In this document: piece after piece, positions 35,746-45,800 of the stretch
Layout of the letters: each line of letters begins with the position of its first letter
How positions within the stretch are numbered: the first letter of the stretch is position 1
Assembly: GCA_029560875.1 (NCBI GenBank)
Contig: JAKQKB010000020.1
Span: forward strand, 1 to 64,000
Direction of reading: 5' to 3'
From: Bacteroidota bacterium
GTDB lineage: Bacteria; Bacteroidota; Bacteroidia; Bacteroidales; Tenuifilaceae
Length of the DNA stretch: 64,000 nt
The notes under the pieces: generated by a model
Told to the model about the DNA's origin: nothing
Database searches by the model: none
Seen by the model: only the letters and a program-made list of their open reading frames with translations
Position numbers and translations under genes: made by a program

Positions 35746-37058
35746 TATAGTTCTTCAATATTATCAATTGATACTAAACTGGGTCGTTCGTCTGCAATTT
35801 CAAGTTCCCCAAATATTTTATTTTTGTCCACATTAGGATTTTGGCGAATGATATTCAGTATGTTTAGAAAATCTCTAATTACTTCTCTTGGTGTTAAAAA
35901 TTCAGATGCACCTGGTTTATTGAATATCTCTTCCATAAACAGCTGAATATCGGCATCTGAAAAATTGATTTCTGTTTTATAGTTGAAATCAAAAATTGTT
36001 TTTAACTTTTTTAGCAATACAAATATTTCGTTGTGGTCAAGAGGAAGTATTCGAATTACAGGTTGAGCAAAATCTCTATATTCTATTGTTTCGTATTTAT
36101 TGGTCTCAAGTCTTGACTTTAAAGCATTGTAACTAAAAAGTCCTCTGCGTTCATTCTCTAAGAATTCTTTTGTGCCAGCAAAATTGAAAAATAAGTTTGT
36201 GACTTTGCCTTGAAAGCAATCATTATAAATGGTCATTATTTTTTCATAGTTCTTTTCTCTTACAACTGAGGTTGATATCTTGTAAAGGTTTATGGCTTCA
36301 TCTAAGTTTATCATAAAACCACTGTAACCGATGCTAACAAAAAGTTTACAGAAATTTTTAAGCATATCATAGTAATTCAAATCATTGATGATTTCTCTTA
36401 CACCCAAATCTTGCTTTGCTTCTGTTTTTGTTCTATACTCCCCTTTTAACCATTTTAAAGCACTTCTTCTAAGATGTTCATCATCTTTTATAAAACCCTC
36501 ATAATACCTCATTACTACCATTCCAAAATCAAACCCACCAACTTCAGTAATTTCATTGATAGTCTTCATTATATTGGTTTGGACGAGGGTCAAATATTTC
36601 TCATTACGAATATCAGTTAATGAAACATTATTATCCTCTGCTGTTTTAATAATTATCTGTTCAATCCATTTCTCCATCAAGGTTGGCAGTGCTCCCCCTT
36701 CTGGTTTAGTTTGAATTGCTATGTTATCAATAAGTGCAGAATAAAGAGCAACACCTTTACCATCATTTGAATACAATCGGTTGTCAGGAGTGAAATCAGC
36801 ACTTGCGACAACAAATTTCTGTTTAAGTGCGACAGTATTAAGCAAATGAAGCATAAAGGATTTTCCAGAACCAAAGTCCCCAATCCAAAACTTCACAATA
36901 CTATTTCCGTTTTTTACGTCCTCTAATGCTGATATAAAAGCATTAATTTCTTCAGAACGACCCACTGTAATGTGTTGAATACCTGTCTTTGGAACAACAC
37001 CACCTATTAGTGAATTTATTATTGATGTTGCTTCTTTGGGTTTAATATTGTCTATCAT
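35745..37058 (-). CDS. BrxD-like ATP-binding protein (DUF2791)
   Basis: The 437-residue protein has a Walker A GDFGSGKS at 60-67, after ITVGRSEEINAF, and a Walker B-like GFMINLDEAINLYK. The segments FFNFAGTKEFLENERRGLFSY and PLDHNEIFVLLKKL follow. This is the DUF2791 / BrxC-BrxD ATPase pattern known from BREX type 2 and from TerB-associated operons. It overlaps the upstream TerB-C gene by four bases and the helicase by one. No PglZ, PglX or BrxA/B gene is present in the window, so it is not a complete BREX system. Confidence 0.85.
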   Translation of the reverse strand: MIDNIKPKEATSIINSLIGGVVPKTGIQHITVGRSEEINAFISALEDVKNGNSIVKFWIGDFGSGKSFMLHLLNTVALKQKFVVASADFTPDNRLYSNDGKGVALYSALIDNIAIQTKPEGGALPTLMEKWIEQIIIKTAEDNNVSLTDIRNEKYLTLVQTNIMKTINEITEVGGFDFGMVVMRYYEGFIKDDEHLRRSALKWLKGEYRTKTEAKQDLGVREIINDLNYYDMLKNFCKLFVSIGYSGFMINLDEAINLYKISTSVVREKNYEKIMTIYNDCFQGKVTNLFFNFAGTKEFLENERRGLFSYNALKSRLETNKYETIEYRDFAQPVIRILPLDHNEIFVLLKKLKTIFDFNYKTEINFSDADIQLFMEEIFNKPGASEFLTPREVIRDFLNILNIIRQNPNVDKNKIFGELEIADERPSLVSIDNIEEL

Positions 37059-39355
37059 TTTGCAAGAATATTTTGATAATAATTTGGACTTATGATATAA
37101 TAATCATCTTCTTCTTCAATCAAAACATCGTCTAATGTTTCATAGCAAACTTCATTTATGCTTTCAATGAGTTGGTTCGTAAAAACTCCATTTGATTTAG
37201 CAAATGATTCAAACTCACTTTGAGGAATTGAAAAGTTATTTTTTGCGAATTTCTCTAATACAGCTATATGCAGTTGATTAAACAGAATACTATTAAGATA
37301 GTTTGAGTTTTGAACCTCATCTGTTTTTTGAGTTATTTCAATTTTAACTTCCTCGGTGTTTATTTCTTGTGTTTTAATTGCACTATGTTCATCTTCGTAT
37401 TCATCATTTAAATATTCATTAAGAAGTTCTACCGTTTCTGAATGTTGTTCTTGTACCTCCTTTATTGATTCAGAATCTAACTTTATCTTTTTTCTTTTTA
37501 CTGCATATATTTTTGAAATACCAAGTAAGGCTTTCTCTAAATTTTTATCATTAATGAGTTCGCTCACAATAATTTCAAATTCATGGAGCTGCTCATTAGT
37601 TTTGAACAAACTTTTCTGAATTGTCTTTGTAAACTGTCGGTTGTCAAAAACTACCGATTTTAGGTCATGATACAAATAATGAATATAAAGTGTCAATGCC
37701 GCTTCCTGATTACTCTTAGAAATAAATTTGGATGCTTCAAAGAAAATAATCTCAACTGAGGGGTTTTTCTTATTTAAGTTTGCCAAGGACATTATATCAT
37801 CAATAAATTGCTTGGGGTCGTCCTTGTAATTTGTTGTAATTTCATCGAATTTGAGTTTCCAACGATTTGTATTTAGAGTATATAGTTCAATCTCTGTTAA
37901 TTCATCTGGTGGTTTTATTTTTGAAATTAAGATTGGAAGTATTTCTGATACTTTTGAAATGATTTTAGATTCAAGTGCTAAGTTAACTTCTGTGGTGCTG
38001 TAATAACTATTCGTATTAATTTTTCTTTTATGGCCGTATTGTTCACGAACACAATTCTCGCAATGCTTAAAGATATGTGAATAGATTTCTTTTGTTGTTG
38101 ATTCAATACAATACTTATAATTCAAACTACCAAATCTATAGTTGAAATGCTTTTTCGCAATCACGTCTGCTACTATGGAAAATTGTTCATCTAATGATGT
38201 CCCTTCTTGATTGTACTTATTAGTTAATTCAGCAATTGTAGCGATGAATAGTTTTAAGATTTCGAGATAACAATATTCAATGTTACAAAAAACATTGCTT
38301 GGATACCATAGTTTATTTAGAAGGGCTTCATCCTCATCATTTAAGTTAAGTTTAGTTTTATATTTGCTTCCAATTCTCCAATAGTCATAATCAGTATAAC
38401 TGTAGTTGAATTCTTTGGTATTTTGTGCTTTAAGTCTCGATAATCCATCAATATCTCCACATGCGTCCATTTTCTCCATTAGAAATGAAACACCATAAGA
38501 TTTTGTTTTAGGATAACAATAACCTAAAATATCTAGCTGCTTTTCTAATATAGGGATGTCTTTGTGATTTTCATATTCATTAAGTAAGTCAAAAAGTAAG
38601 ATAAAAGCATAGTTAGTATTTCCTTCCAAATCATAATGCTCTCCATTTAAGAAACACGTTTTGAAATGAAAGTAAAAATTTTTCTGCTCTTCTGTTGCAT
38701 ATTTGATTTCCGAGAAAGAATAAACATAATGATGCGCCCAATAGGGAATTCCTTTTCCATATTTCTTTAACTCGATTGCTGGAATTATTTTGTATGATTC
38801 TCCTGTAACATCAATTATTGAATCATCATTTTTTACTTTATAGGAAATTGGTGACAAAGACGATGCTTTTTTACTTTGAAGTGAACTATTGATTGTTTCC
38901 TCCCTATGAATTCGATTTGAATTACTTGAATAATTGCTAGATGGCGTTATAGGTGTTTTTTTACGATTAAATGCGTAAATAATTATGGCAACTATCACTA
39001 AGGCTATTATTACTAATAGTGAAGAATTAGATTCATTTGGTTCTGAATCGATTTTTGGTCTTTCTACTTCTACAGGAATTAGATACTCACTAAACAAATA
39101 ACCTGCTCTACTCTGATATTCAGCCCTATACCACAAGGGATTCGTTTTATCTGTTACCTTAACAGTCTCGCCTTTCTTGATAATTCCCATTGAGAGGAAC
39201 TCTGAACCAGCCCCGCTTCTAAAATTTAAATTTGTTGTGGTTTTATATTCATCCGAAGCACTCAGGCTACTAGTAATTACAGCAAAAAATATTGTAATTA
39301 TTGTTTTAAGAATCCTTTTCTTATTAGTTATTAAACCATGCATTTTTATTTCCAA
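37055..39355 (-). CDS. SH3b - membrane - TerB-C domain protein
   Basis: The 766-residue protein starts with a signal-like segment (about 15-33), then a bacterial SH3 domain (about 37-95: TTTNLNFRSGAGSEF, GYLFSEYLIPVE). A membrane helix at about 111-128 and a long cytoplasmic region follow, containing a TerB-N-like part (PYWAHHYVYSFSEIKYATEEQ). The C-terminal region (about 690-766) has the TerB-C pattern (NFSIPQSEFESFAKSNGVF, CYETLDDVLIEEEDDYYIIS). TerB-N/TerB-C proteins are known to associate with DUF2791 ATPases and Lhr-like helicases. The envelope-facing SH3 suggests that it senses the cell wall, which is an inference. Confidence 0.72.
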   Translation of the reverse strand: MEIKMHGLITNKKRILKTIITIFFAVITSSLSASDEYKTTTNLNFRSGAGSEFLSMGIIKKGETVKVTDKTNPLWYRAEYQSRAGYLFSEYLIPVEVERPKIDSEPNESNSSLLVIIALVIVAIIIYAFNRKKTPITPSSNYSSNSNRIHREETINSSLQSKKASSLSPISYKVKNDDSIIDVTGESYKIIPAIELKKYGKGIPYWAHHYVYSFSEIKYATEEQKNFYFHFKTCFLNGEHYDLEGNTNYAFILLFDLLNEYENHKDIPILEKQLDILGYCYPKTKSYGVSFLMEKMDACGDIDGLSRLKAQNTKEFNYSYTDYDYWRIGSKYKTKLNLNDEDEALLNKLWYPSNVFCNIEYCYLEILKLFIATIAELTNKYNQEGTSLDEQFSIVADVIAKKHFNYRFGSLNYKYCIESTTKEIYSHIFKHCENCVREQYGHKRKINTNSYYSTTEVNLALESKIISKVSEILPILISKIKPPDELTEIELYTLNTNRWKLKFDEITTNYKDDPKQFIDDIMSLANLNKKNPSVEIIFFEASKFISKSNQEAALTLYIHYLYHDLKSVVFDNRQFTKTIQKSLFKTNEQLHEFEIIVSELINDKNLEKALLGISKIYAVKRKKIKLDSESIKEVQEQHSETVELLNEYLNDEYEDEHSAIKTQEINTEEVKIEITQKTDEVQNSNYLNSILFNQLHIAVLEKFAKNNFSIPQSEFESFAKSNGVFTNQLIESINEVCYETLDDVLIEEEDDYYIISPNYYQNILAK

Positions 39356-39467
39356 GTTTTTTATATAAATACTAAGTATGCCTTAAATAAACGAAAAAGT
39401 AAAATAGCAAAAACTAATTTAGTTAAAATATCTGTTAAGCAATTATTTTTGTAGAATTAACTTATTA

Positions 39468-40385
39468 CTATAAGTTCTTTAAAAATTCATCCTCAGATAT
39501 TACTTCTAGTTCAGCACCTTGTTCGATTAACTTAATTGCCTTCTCTTGTTTGTTACTCATGCCATCCTCCCCAACCAATCTATAGTCCTGCTGTCCAACG
39601 ACCAAAAAATCTGTTTCTTTGGTTACCCCACCACCATTTATTCCACCAATGTCTGCTATTATTTGTTGTGCTTCATGTCTTGGCATAGATGATAATGTTC
39701 CAGTAAATACAACAGTTCTACCGAAAAATATGCTTTCTGGATTATGCTTTTGTGGGTCTCCTGTAATATTTCGTGGTTTTGTTTCTCTCTTTGTTTCTCT
39801 CATTGTTTCACAAGGCTTATAACCACTTCCAGAAATTCGACCTATTGTTGTCCTAAGTTTCTCTGGAAAGTCTTCAATACAGTTTACACCAACAATTTCA
39901 AATGCTTTAACTGCAAGTTTAGCTGTTGCTTCACTATCAGCAGCAGCTCTGTGGTGGTCAAGTGGTATGTTATTATGTCGACAAAGTGTTGCCAATCCAT
40001 AGTCAGATAATCCTTGCCATACTTTTTTTGCGAAGATGTAACTACATGCATAATTAAGTTCTGGATATTTAATTTTATAGGTATCCATAGTTCGTCTTAA
40101 TACGCTCATATCAAAACCTGCATTGTGAGCAATTAAGAATTTATGCTTGATTAACGGCTCTATCTCTTTCCACAATTCAACAAATTCTGGAGAATTCTTA
40201 ACGTCTTTTGGTGTTATTCCGTGTATTGAGACGCAAAAATCATCAAAATATGGGTAGCAAATGGGTTTAATCAACCATGATTTCACCTCCTTAATCTGAT
40301 TATTCTCAACAAAGGTTAATCCAATTTCACATGGACTGTTTCTTTCTGGTGTGGCTGTTTCAAAGTCAATTGTAATAAAGTCCAT
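39468..40385 (-). CDS. DnaQ-like 3'-5' exonuclease with C-terminal BRCT domain
   Basis: The 305-residue protein has the DEDDh exonuclease motifs: Asp7 and Glu9 in FITIDFETA, LIAHNAGFDMSVL, and LDHHRAAADSEATAKL. After a linker, residues about 218-305 form a BRCT domain (GRTVVFTGTLSSMPRHEAQQ, TDFLVVGQQDY). The combination is found in stand-alone proofreading or repair exonucleases. It lies between the TerB module and the 201-residue gene, 112 bases from the first, so it may belong to either. Function on DNA ends is inferred. Confidence 0.9.
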   Translation of the reverse strand: MDFITIDFETATPERNSPCEIGLTFVENNQIKEVKSWLIKPICYPYFDDFCVSIHGITPKDVKNSPEFVELWKEIEPLIKHKFLIAHNAGFDMSVLRRTMDTYKIKYPELNYACSYIFAKKVWQGLSDYGLATLCRHNNIPLDHHRAAADSEATAKLAVKAFEIVGVNCIEDFPEKLRTTIGRISGSGYKPCETMRETKRETKPRNITGDPQKHNPESIFFGRTVVFTGTLSSMPRHEAQQIIADIGGINGGGVTKETDFLVVGQQDYRLVGEDGMSNKQEKAIKLIEQGAELEVISEDEFLKNL

Positions 40386-40428
40386 AACACAATTATTGTT
40401 AAGGTTAACTCTTTAAAGAATATAATTG

Positions 40429-41034
40429 TTATTCATATCTCCCAATCGTCCAGAGTAGTTTATCAACGAATCGGTTGTATCTTATCATTTCAATGTTTTC
40501 GACTTCATCTTTGAAATCAACTTCGATTATTTTCAAATGATGGCTAACAGAATTCAAGCAACTATCAATCTCTCTCTTATTCTTTTGTTTGAATTCATCG
40601 ACTTTGGGTATGTAGTGTGAATAAATATTGGTTTTAAGTCCTACAGCTTGTTTAGCCAAATTGTCCAAGGGTAAAATTGTCCAAGGGTCATTCAAGAATA
40701 ATATTTTAGACGCTAACGATGTCATTACTTTCCCATGTGTAATTCCTTTTTCTTTAAGGAGTTTTGCAAAGACGTCAACGTTTTTTTGGCCTTTCGTATT
40801 GACCCATTGCATAGTTAACTGAAGTAAAAAGTCGGTTTTTGATTTTTCAACATTACGAGCGACCCTGTATTCATTTATAAAGGATTTGAATGTTCCATAT
40901 GATAGACTTAAATAATAACCAGTTTCCGTTTTGCCTAACTTATATCGCTTGAATTCTCTAATGTAAGTTAAGTCTGAACGATAATATTGGAGTAAGTTGC
41001 CTAATGCTTGGATTTGGACATTCGTCATATTCAC
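40429..41034 (-). CDS. 201-aa protein, copy 1 (possible HhH glycosylase-like fold)
   Basis: This all-helical protein is 168 of 201 residues identical, by my count, to the one at 55245-55850. The central segment TSLASKILFLNDPWTILPLD, followed by VGLKTNIYSHYIPKVDEF, resembles the OGG-like helix-hairpin-helix proteins that accompany modified-base systems. I see no clear catalytic Lys/Asp pair, so this is only a suggestion. Directly upstream lies the decayed end of an ADP-ribosylglycohydrolase gene, and the same order is present at the second copy. Confidence 0.75.
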   Translation of the reverse strand: MNMTNVQIQALGNLLQYYRSDLTYIREFKRYKLGKTETGYYLSLSYGTFKSFINEYRVARNVEKSKTDFLLQLTMQWVNTKGQKNVDVFAKLLKEKGITHGKVMTSLASKILFLNDPWTILPLDNLAKQAVGLKTNIYSHYIPKVDEFKQKNKREIDSCLNSVSHHLKIIEVDFKDEVENIEMIRYNRFVDKLLWTIGRYE

Positions 41035-41071
41035 TAATAATTTTGTTAATAAAAATATCTACTCTTTTTGA

Positions 41072-41215
41072 TTAATCATAGTTATTGTATGTTTTTTTAC
41101 TCAATCGTTCAGTTAAATCCTCAATATCCTTTCTTCTCGCCAATTTGTTAAACCATTCATTAGGAATACTTTTTAAACCAGAAAGTTGTTTAGCAAGCAC
41201 ACCAATTACTAAGGT
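41072..41215 (-). pseudogene. Remnant of an ADP-ribosylglycohydrolase C-terminus, copy 1
   Basis: The minus strand reads 45 codons, VIGVLAKQLSGLKSIPNEW through FNKLARRKDIEDLTERLSKK to YNNYD and a stop, preceded by an in-frame TAG. The pattern of a glycine-containing helix, IP-E-W and R-R-x-IE-L is that of the DraG-type ADP-ribosylglycohydrolase end. No upstream part of the gene is found. A related but more decayed copy is at 55885-55976. Confidence 0.7.
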
Positions 41216-41322
41216 CTAATCACATTTATTTTTCATACAGGTTCCTTCATTTTTACGGATTCTGTGTGTAATTTATATCTATGTAAAGAAGACCCTACCC
41301 AATTTTGAAATAACTGAATTTT

Positions 41323-41528
41323 TTATGGCACAAACTGACCTTGTATGGAAGATTATTACAGATGCTTTCACACTACAATTCAGTGTGAAAAAAGATGAAA
41401 GGAGTAAAGAATATCTTGAAGAGGTGAAATTTACGTCAAAGATAAATCTAAGATGGTTCTGAATATTCAATTGCAGAAGACCAATGTGAATTTGGGAAAA
41501 AGTTGGATGAACTTGTTATAATGATTTA
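41323..41528 (+). pseudogene. Small decayed frame of unknown origin
   Basis: The plus strand reads MAQTDLVWKIITDAFTLQF and continues to a TGA after 46 codons; in another frame it continues SIAEDQCEFGKKLDELVIMI to a stop. Two adjoining open pieces suggest a broken gene. I cannot name it, and it may be chance. The surrounding gap 41217-41711 shows nothing else. Confidence 0.3.
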
Positions 41529-41711
41529 GTATAATGGTTTACATCAAGGACGAAAAGTCGTCACAATTATTGCTAATACAAGTTTTTTTCATAATTGATG
41601 CAGAGATTTATTAAAAAGTATACTGATTACAATATTTCTAACAATAAAACACGAAGTATGGTTAACTAAGACTATACTTTGTGCTTATAAAGACTTAACT
41701 CAGAGTTTCTG

Positions 41712-42896
41712 CTAACCGAAAATCTTTGCTATGCTGTGTAAAACAAAATCTTGACTTATTTTTTCTTGCTCAAGTCGAATTGTATCTACGTTATCTGCTT
41801 TGACAAAATTGAATAGTTCAAGCTCTTCAGAATTGAGATTTGGTAAATTAGTAACATTGGTTGGTTCACCTTTATCCCAATCCTCTTTAAAAGCATTTAA
41901 GGTCTCAAAGTCCATCATGAAGGACTTTGTATGTGGAAAGTAACTTTTTATTTGTGAAAGGATTTGTAAACCATGGGTATCTATATCTCCCCAGTAATAA
42001 ATTTCTTTATCATTTAGCCATGTAGCCTTTTTTAAACTACCAACCTTAAACCCACTTCCGAATATTCCAATGGAATTTTTCATTTGAGGAAGTGTAAGAA
42101 AGTTCATTAAGTTACTGAAATTCGTCTTGTTTTCGAGTATAAAAACCTTCTCACAAGGGATTGTCAAATGTTTAAACTCTTCTTCTGTTACTTCAATATC
42201 TGTTAAATTGGATAAGTACTTTTCAGAAATAACTTTATCCAAAATCCTAATCCTGATTTGGCTTTGGTTGAATTTAAGCCCGAATCGTTTTTCAAAATCT
42301 TTTGTTGTTGAATAATCCTCATTAACGCTTTCTGGGGGTAAAATTATACTTAGCAATTCTAGTAGAACGCCCTTGTTGTTTTCAATGAATTTTGTATGAA
42401 CCTTGATTGGCAACTCTCTTATATATAGATTTGGTTTGGGGTTATTCTTAAAGTATTGGCAAACTTTAATTAAAGATTCCCAAGTTTGGCTATTATCAAT
42501 TACTTTCTTAGGGTACTTTTTTACCCAGTCAATTAGTTCTGGAAAACTAGTAAGGATTTTATTGGTATTGATTCTATATGATTCAACTTCTCGTTCTTTA
42601 TGCAGAAACTTCAGAAAGTCCAGTTCAGTTTGAAAACTAAAACTCTCGGGCAAACTTTGAATTCCATGCCTTTTGGTATTTACCTTTTTGTAAGTAATTG
42701 TGTAACCGAAATTTTTAATATCCTTTGATTGCTGAATTATTTCTGATAATTCACTTCTCATTTCATTAAAATCAACAGAAATTGATTTGTCGGAGCGAAT
42801 CGTTTTCGGGAAAAATGATTCCTCTGATAATATTGATTTTAGAAAGTCAATATAGAGATTCTCAGATTTCTTCTTTATTTCAGCTACTGTAATCAC
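41712..42896 (-). CDS. jetD: Wadjet protein JetD (Toprim nuclease subunit)
   Basis: The 394-residue protein has the DUF3322 part (LYIRELPIKVHTKFIENNKG at about 157-176) and the DUF2220 Toprim domain with the acidic residues Glu255 (VFILENKTNF) and Asp304/Asp306 (YYWGDIDTHG). JetD cleaves plasmid DNA that has been extruded by the JetABC motor. Its start overlaps the end of jetC by 17 bases. It is complete and of normal length. Confidence 0.93.
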   Translation of the reverse strand: MITVAEIKKKSENLYIDFLKSILSEESFFPKTIRSDKSISVDFNEMRSELSEIIQQSKDIKNFGYTITYKKVNTKRHGIQSLPESFSFQTELDFLKFLHKEREVESYRINTNKILTSFPELIDWVKKYPKKVIDNSQTWESLIKVCQYFKNNPKPNLYIRELPIKVHTKFIENNKGVLLELLSIILPPESVNEDYSTTKDFEKRFGLKFNQSQIRIRILDKVISEKYLSNLTDIEVTEEEFKHLTIPCEKVFILENKTNFSNLMNFLTLPQMKNSIGIFGSGFKVGSLKKATWLNDKEIYYWGDIDTHGLQILSQIKSYFPHTKSFMMDFETLNAFKEDWDKGEPTNVTNLPNLNSEELELFNFVKADNVDTIRLEQEKISQDFVLHSIAKIFG

Positions 42897-45800
42897 TTGT
42901 AGTTAAGGTTTTTTCGTCAATAAGTTTTTTTGCTTGTTCAATTGTAGTGTCAAAGATTCTCGAATTTCTGTTGTTTACACGATGTACTATATGAACTCCA
43001 GAAATATAAGGTTCAGCAATTTGAATCTTATCATCAGGTGTGACCAATAGCATTTGCAAATTCAATTTTTGAGTCAAATCCATAAGATAAACAGCTTTCT
43101 CTTCGTCTTGCTTTGCGAATGCTTCATCCACACATATGAAGCGAAATGAATTTGTATTCATTCCATCCTTTAAAATTCCATACTGATAAGCTATCGCAGC
43201 ACCCATAATTGTATATGTTATTTGGGCTTGCTCTCCTGATGAAAGTTTTGCAGTATTGTCATAAACCTTTGGTGGACGTTTCATATCCTCTCTGTAAAAT
43301 TCTTTTGCCAAAAATTTTAACCAATTTCTAACATCCGTTACACGTTTTCTCCAATCTTCCTTTTCAGTAAGTTTGGTAATGAGTTCTTTAATCTTTAGGA
43401 AACTACTTTCTAGAATTTGGTCATCCTTGGTTCTTTCGTATTCAGCAATATCAGGCTTCCACTCTTTTAAACTTAACCGAAAGTCTTGAATGTCTTTAGA
43501 GTTTTCCTTTTCAGCAAACAGTTGAATAAAGGTGGTTTGAGGATTCTTTTTAAAATCAATTTTTTTAAGAGATTCATTCAAAGCTTCAATACTTTCAAGA
43601 ATTTGCTCCTCCTGGTTATCAAGTAGTGTTTTAAAGTCTGACACCCCTTTAATCATATTATCATTTAGGTAATTCTTGAACTTAGTCCTATTCTCAATCA
43701 ACTCCTCTCTTTCAATCCTATTAAATATTTCAAGATAATCATCAACGAATGTTATTTCTTTTCCAAGCTTATGTGTATCAGAAGTCCAGTCTTTAAATAC
43801 TTGAATTATTGAGTCATCAGGCTGTTTGAAGTTTTGCATTGAAGATTGCAACTTTAACTCAAGTTTTCTTTGAATTTCTATCAGGTGTTCAATATCGTTC
43901 GTTAATTTATCAGATACTGCCTTATTTCTTGAATTTAGGTTACCAAAACATAAATTATCCAATTCTGTTTTAAACTTTCCCTCAAATTCTAAAAACTTTT
44001 CTGTGAAAACAATATCCTTGAAATCCTCAAGAAAAAAAGAGCACTGATTAAACTGATTTTCTAAATCAACTACAAGCGATTTTTTAATTGTTCTTCCCTC
44101 AATTAATTTATCTCTTTCATTATCTTTCAAGCTAATAATAGTCTGTAATTCTGAAAGTTGTGTTCTGAGAAGGTTAACTCTATCATTGCTTTTCTCCAAT
44201 TCGTCTCTACGCTTTATTAAGTTCTGAATCTCTAACGAAATTTCTTTCCAATCTATATCAGAATAATTTTCAAACAGTAGAAATTTTGTGATGTCTTCCT
44301 TTTCATCCTCTAGCCTTTTTTGTCGCTTTTCAAGTTTAGAAATGTCATCTCTTTTGCTCTTTATAATATTTTCAATTTGTTTTAAAGATTCACGAGTCAG
44401 TTTTATTTTTTCCTTATTGTCCCAACCCAATACAAAATTCTCTCTACTTAATGCCTTCTGCCTATCATCCTTCTCATGAAGTGTTCCGTTTTTTATTAGC
44501 CCATTACTTGTTACTGCTTTGTTGTAGGAAGGTAAATCATCTTTAGATGTACATATAAAATTGTATTTCGTTTTGATTTGGTTTTCTATCCAATCAGCAT
44601 ATCTCGAATCTCTTTTAATCTCAATTTTAGAAAAGATACTATCCTTGTCTTTTGATATGAGGCTATTCATGAAATTTTCTTTCTGAAATCTTTCATATCG
44701 TATTTTTTCTTTCAAGTCCTTTTCATTAACATATTCATTGACTTGTTTATAATACTCATCTGGAACAATTAGTCTTAAAGCGAAATTGTGTAACACTTTC
44801 TCAATTGCCATTTCCCAATTTTTCTCTTTTGGTAATATCTGAATCAACTCACCAATGAACGGAATTTCACTTTGTGTTGCTCCTGTAATTGCAAGTATTT
44901 CCTGTTGTATCTCTGAGATACGACCAGTAATATTATTTTTTTGTTTAGTTAATTCATCTAATTCTTTAGCTTTTTCCTCATGCTGTTTTTCAGCAGTTTC
45001 TTTTTCATTTTCTAAAATCCTCAATCTTTTTTGTATTCCGTTCTCCTTATTCTTTAACTCATCATCAACTTCTTCATGTCGCCTAGTTGCTTTGGTTATC
45101 TGCTCATAAAATAACTCTTCACTTGGGTTTTCATCAAAATTTATTCTAATTGCAGCTTTATTATACCTATTAAGTCTATCTTCTCGTCTCGTTTTATCTG
45201 CTGTTTTAACTTTTATTTCTTTGTCAAGTTCTTGAATTTGCTTGCCTGTTTCATCATTCCTAATATCTGAATCTAATATTTTTTCAGTTTCACGTTTAGT
45301 ATCTATCTCATTTTTCAATTCTAACTCTTTCTCTGTAATTCTTTTCAATTCAAGTGATTCATTTTCTATTTCGGTTTCAAGAAAATTCTTCTTCTTGTGA
45401 TAAAAATATATAGGACTTGTTTCCCTTAATTCAGAAAGTATTAGTAATTCATTTTTTGTTTTCTCCAATTCTTCTGCATTCTCTTTCACTGGTTTCAAGA
45501 GCTCTAATTGCTTTTCTGCCTTCTGCATCTCATGGTGTGCATCTAAAAGCTTTTGGTAGTTATTGCGTAAGTTTTGAAAATCATCTTCAATTTTGCTTTC
45601 TTCAAGCATATTTTCTCTTACAAACTGGTCTAAACTTCCTAATACCTTTAGTCGCATTGTCTGGTCAAAAAGAGTTAATGCTTTTGACGAACGCATACCA
45701 AATACTTTAAGTAAGGCTTCGGCATATTTAGATGGGCCATCAAATGGTTGAATCAACTCTTTAGTTCCAATTTTAGGGTATTTTTTATTAAGATTTCTAA

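Noticed and set aside
33619-37058. BREX system
   Set aside because: BrxD-like ATPase and helicase are present, but PglZ, PglX/BrxX, BrxA and BrxB are absent; the TerB-C partner points to the Ter-associated module.
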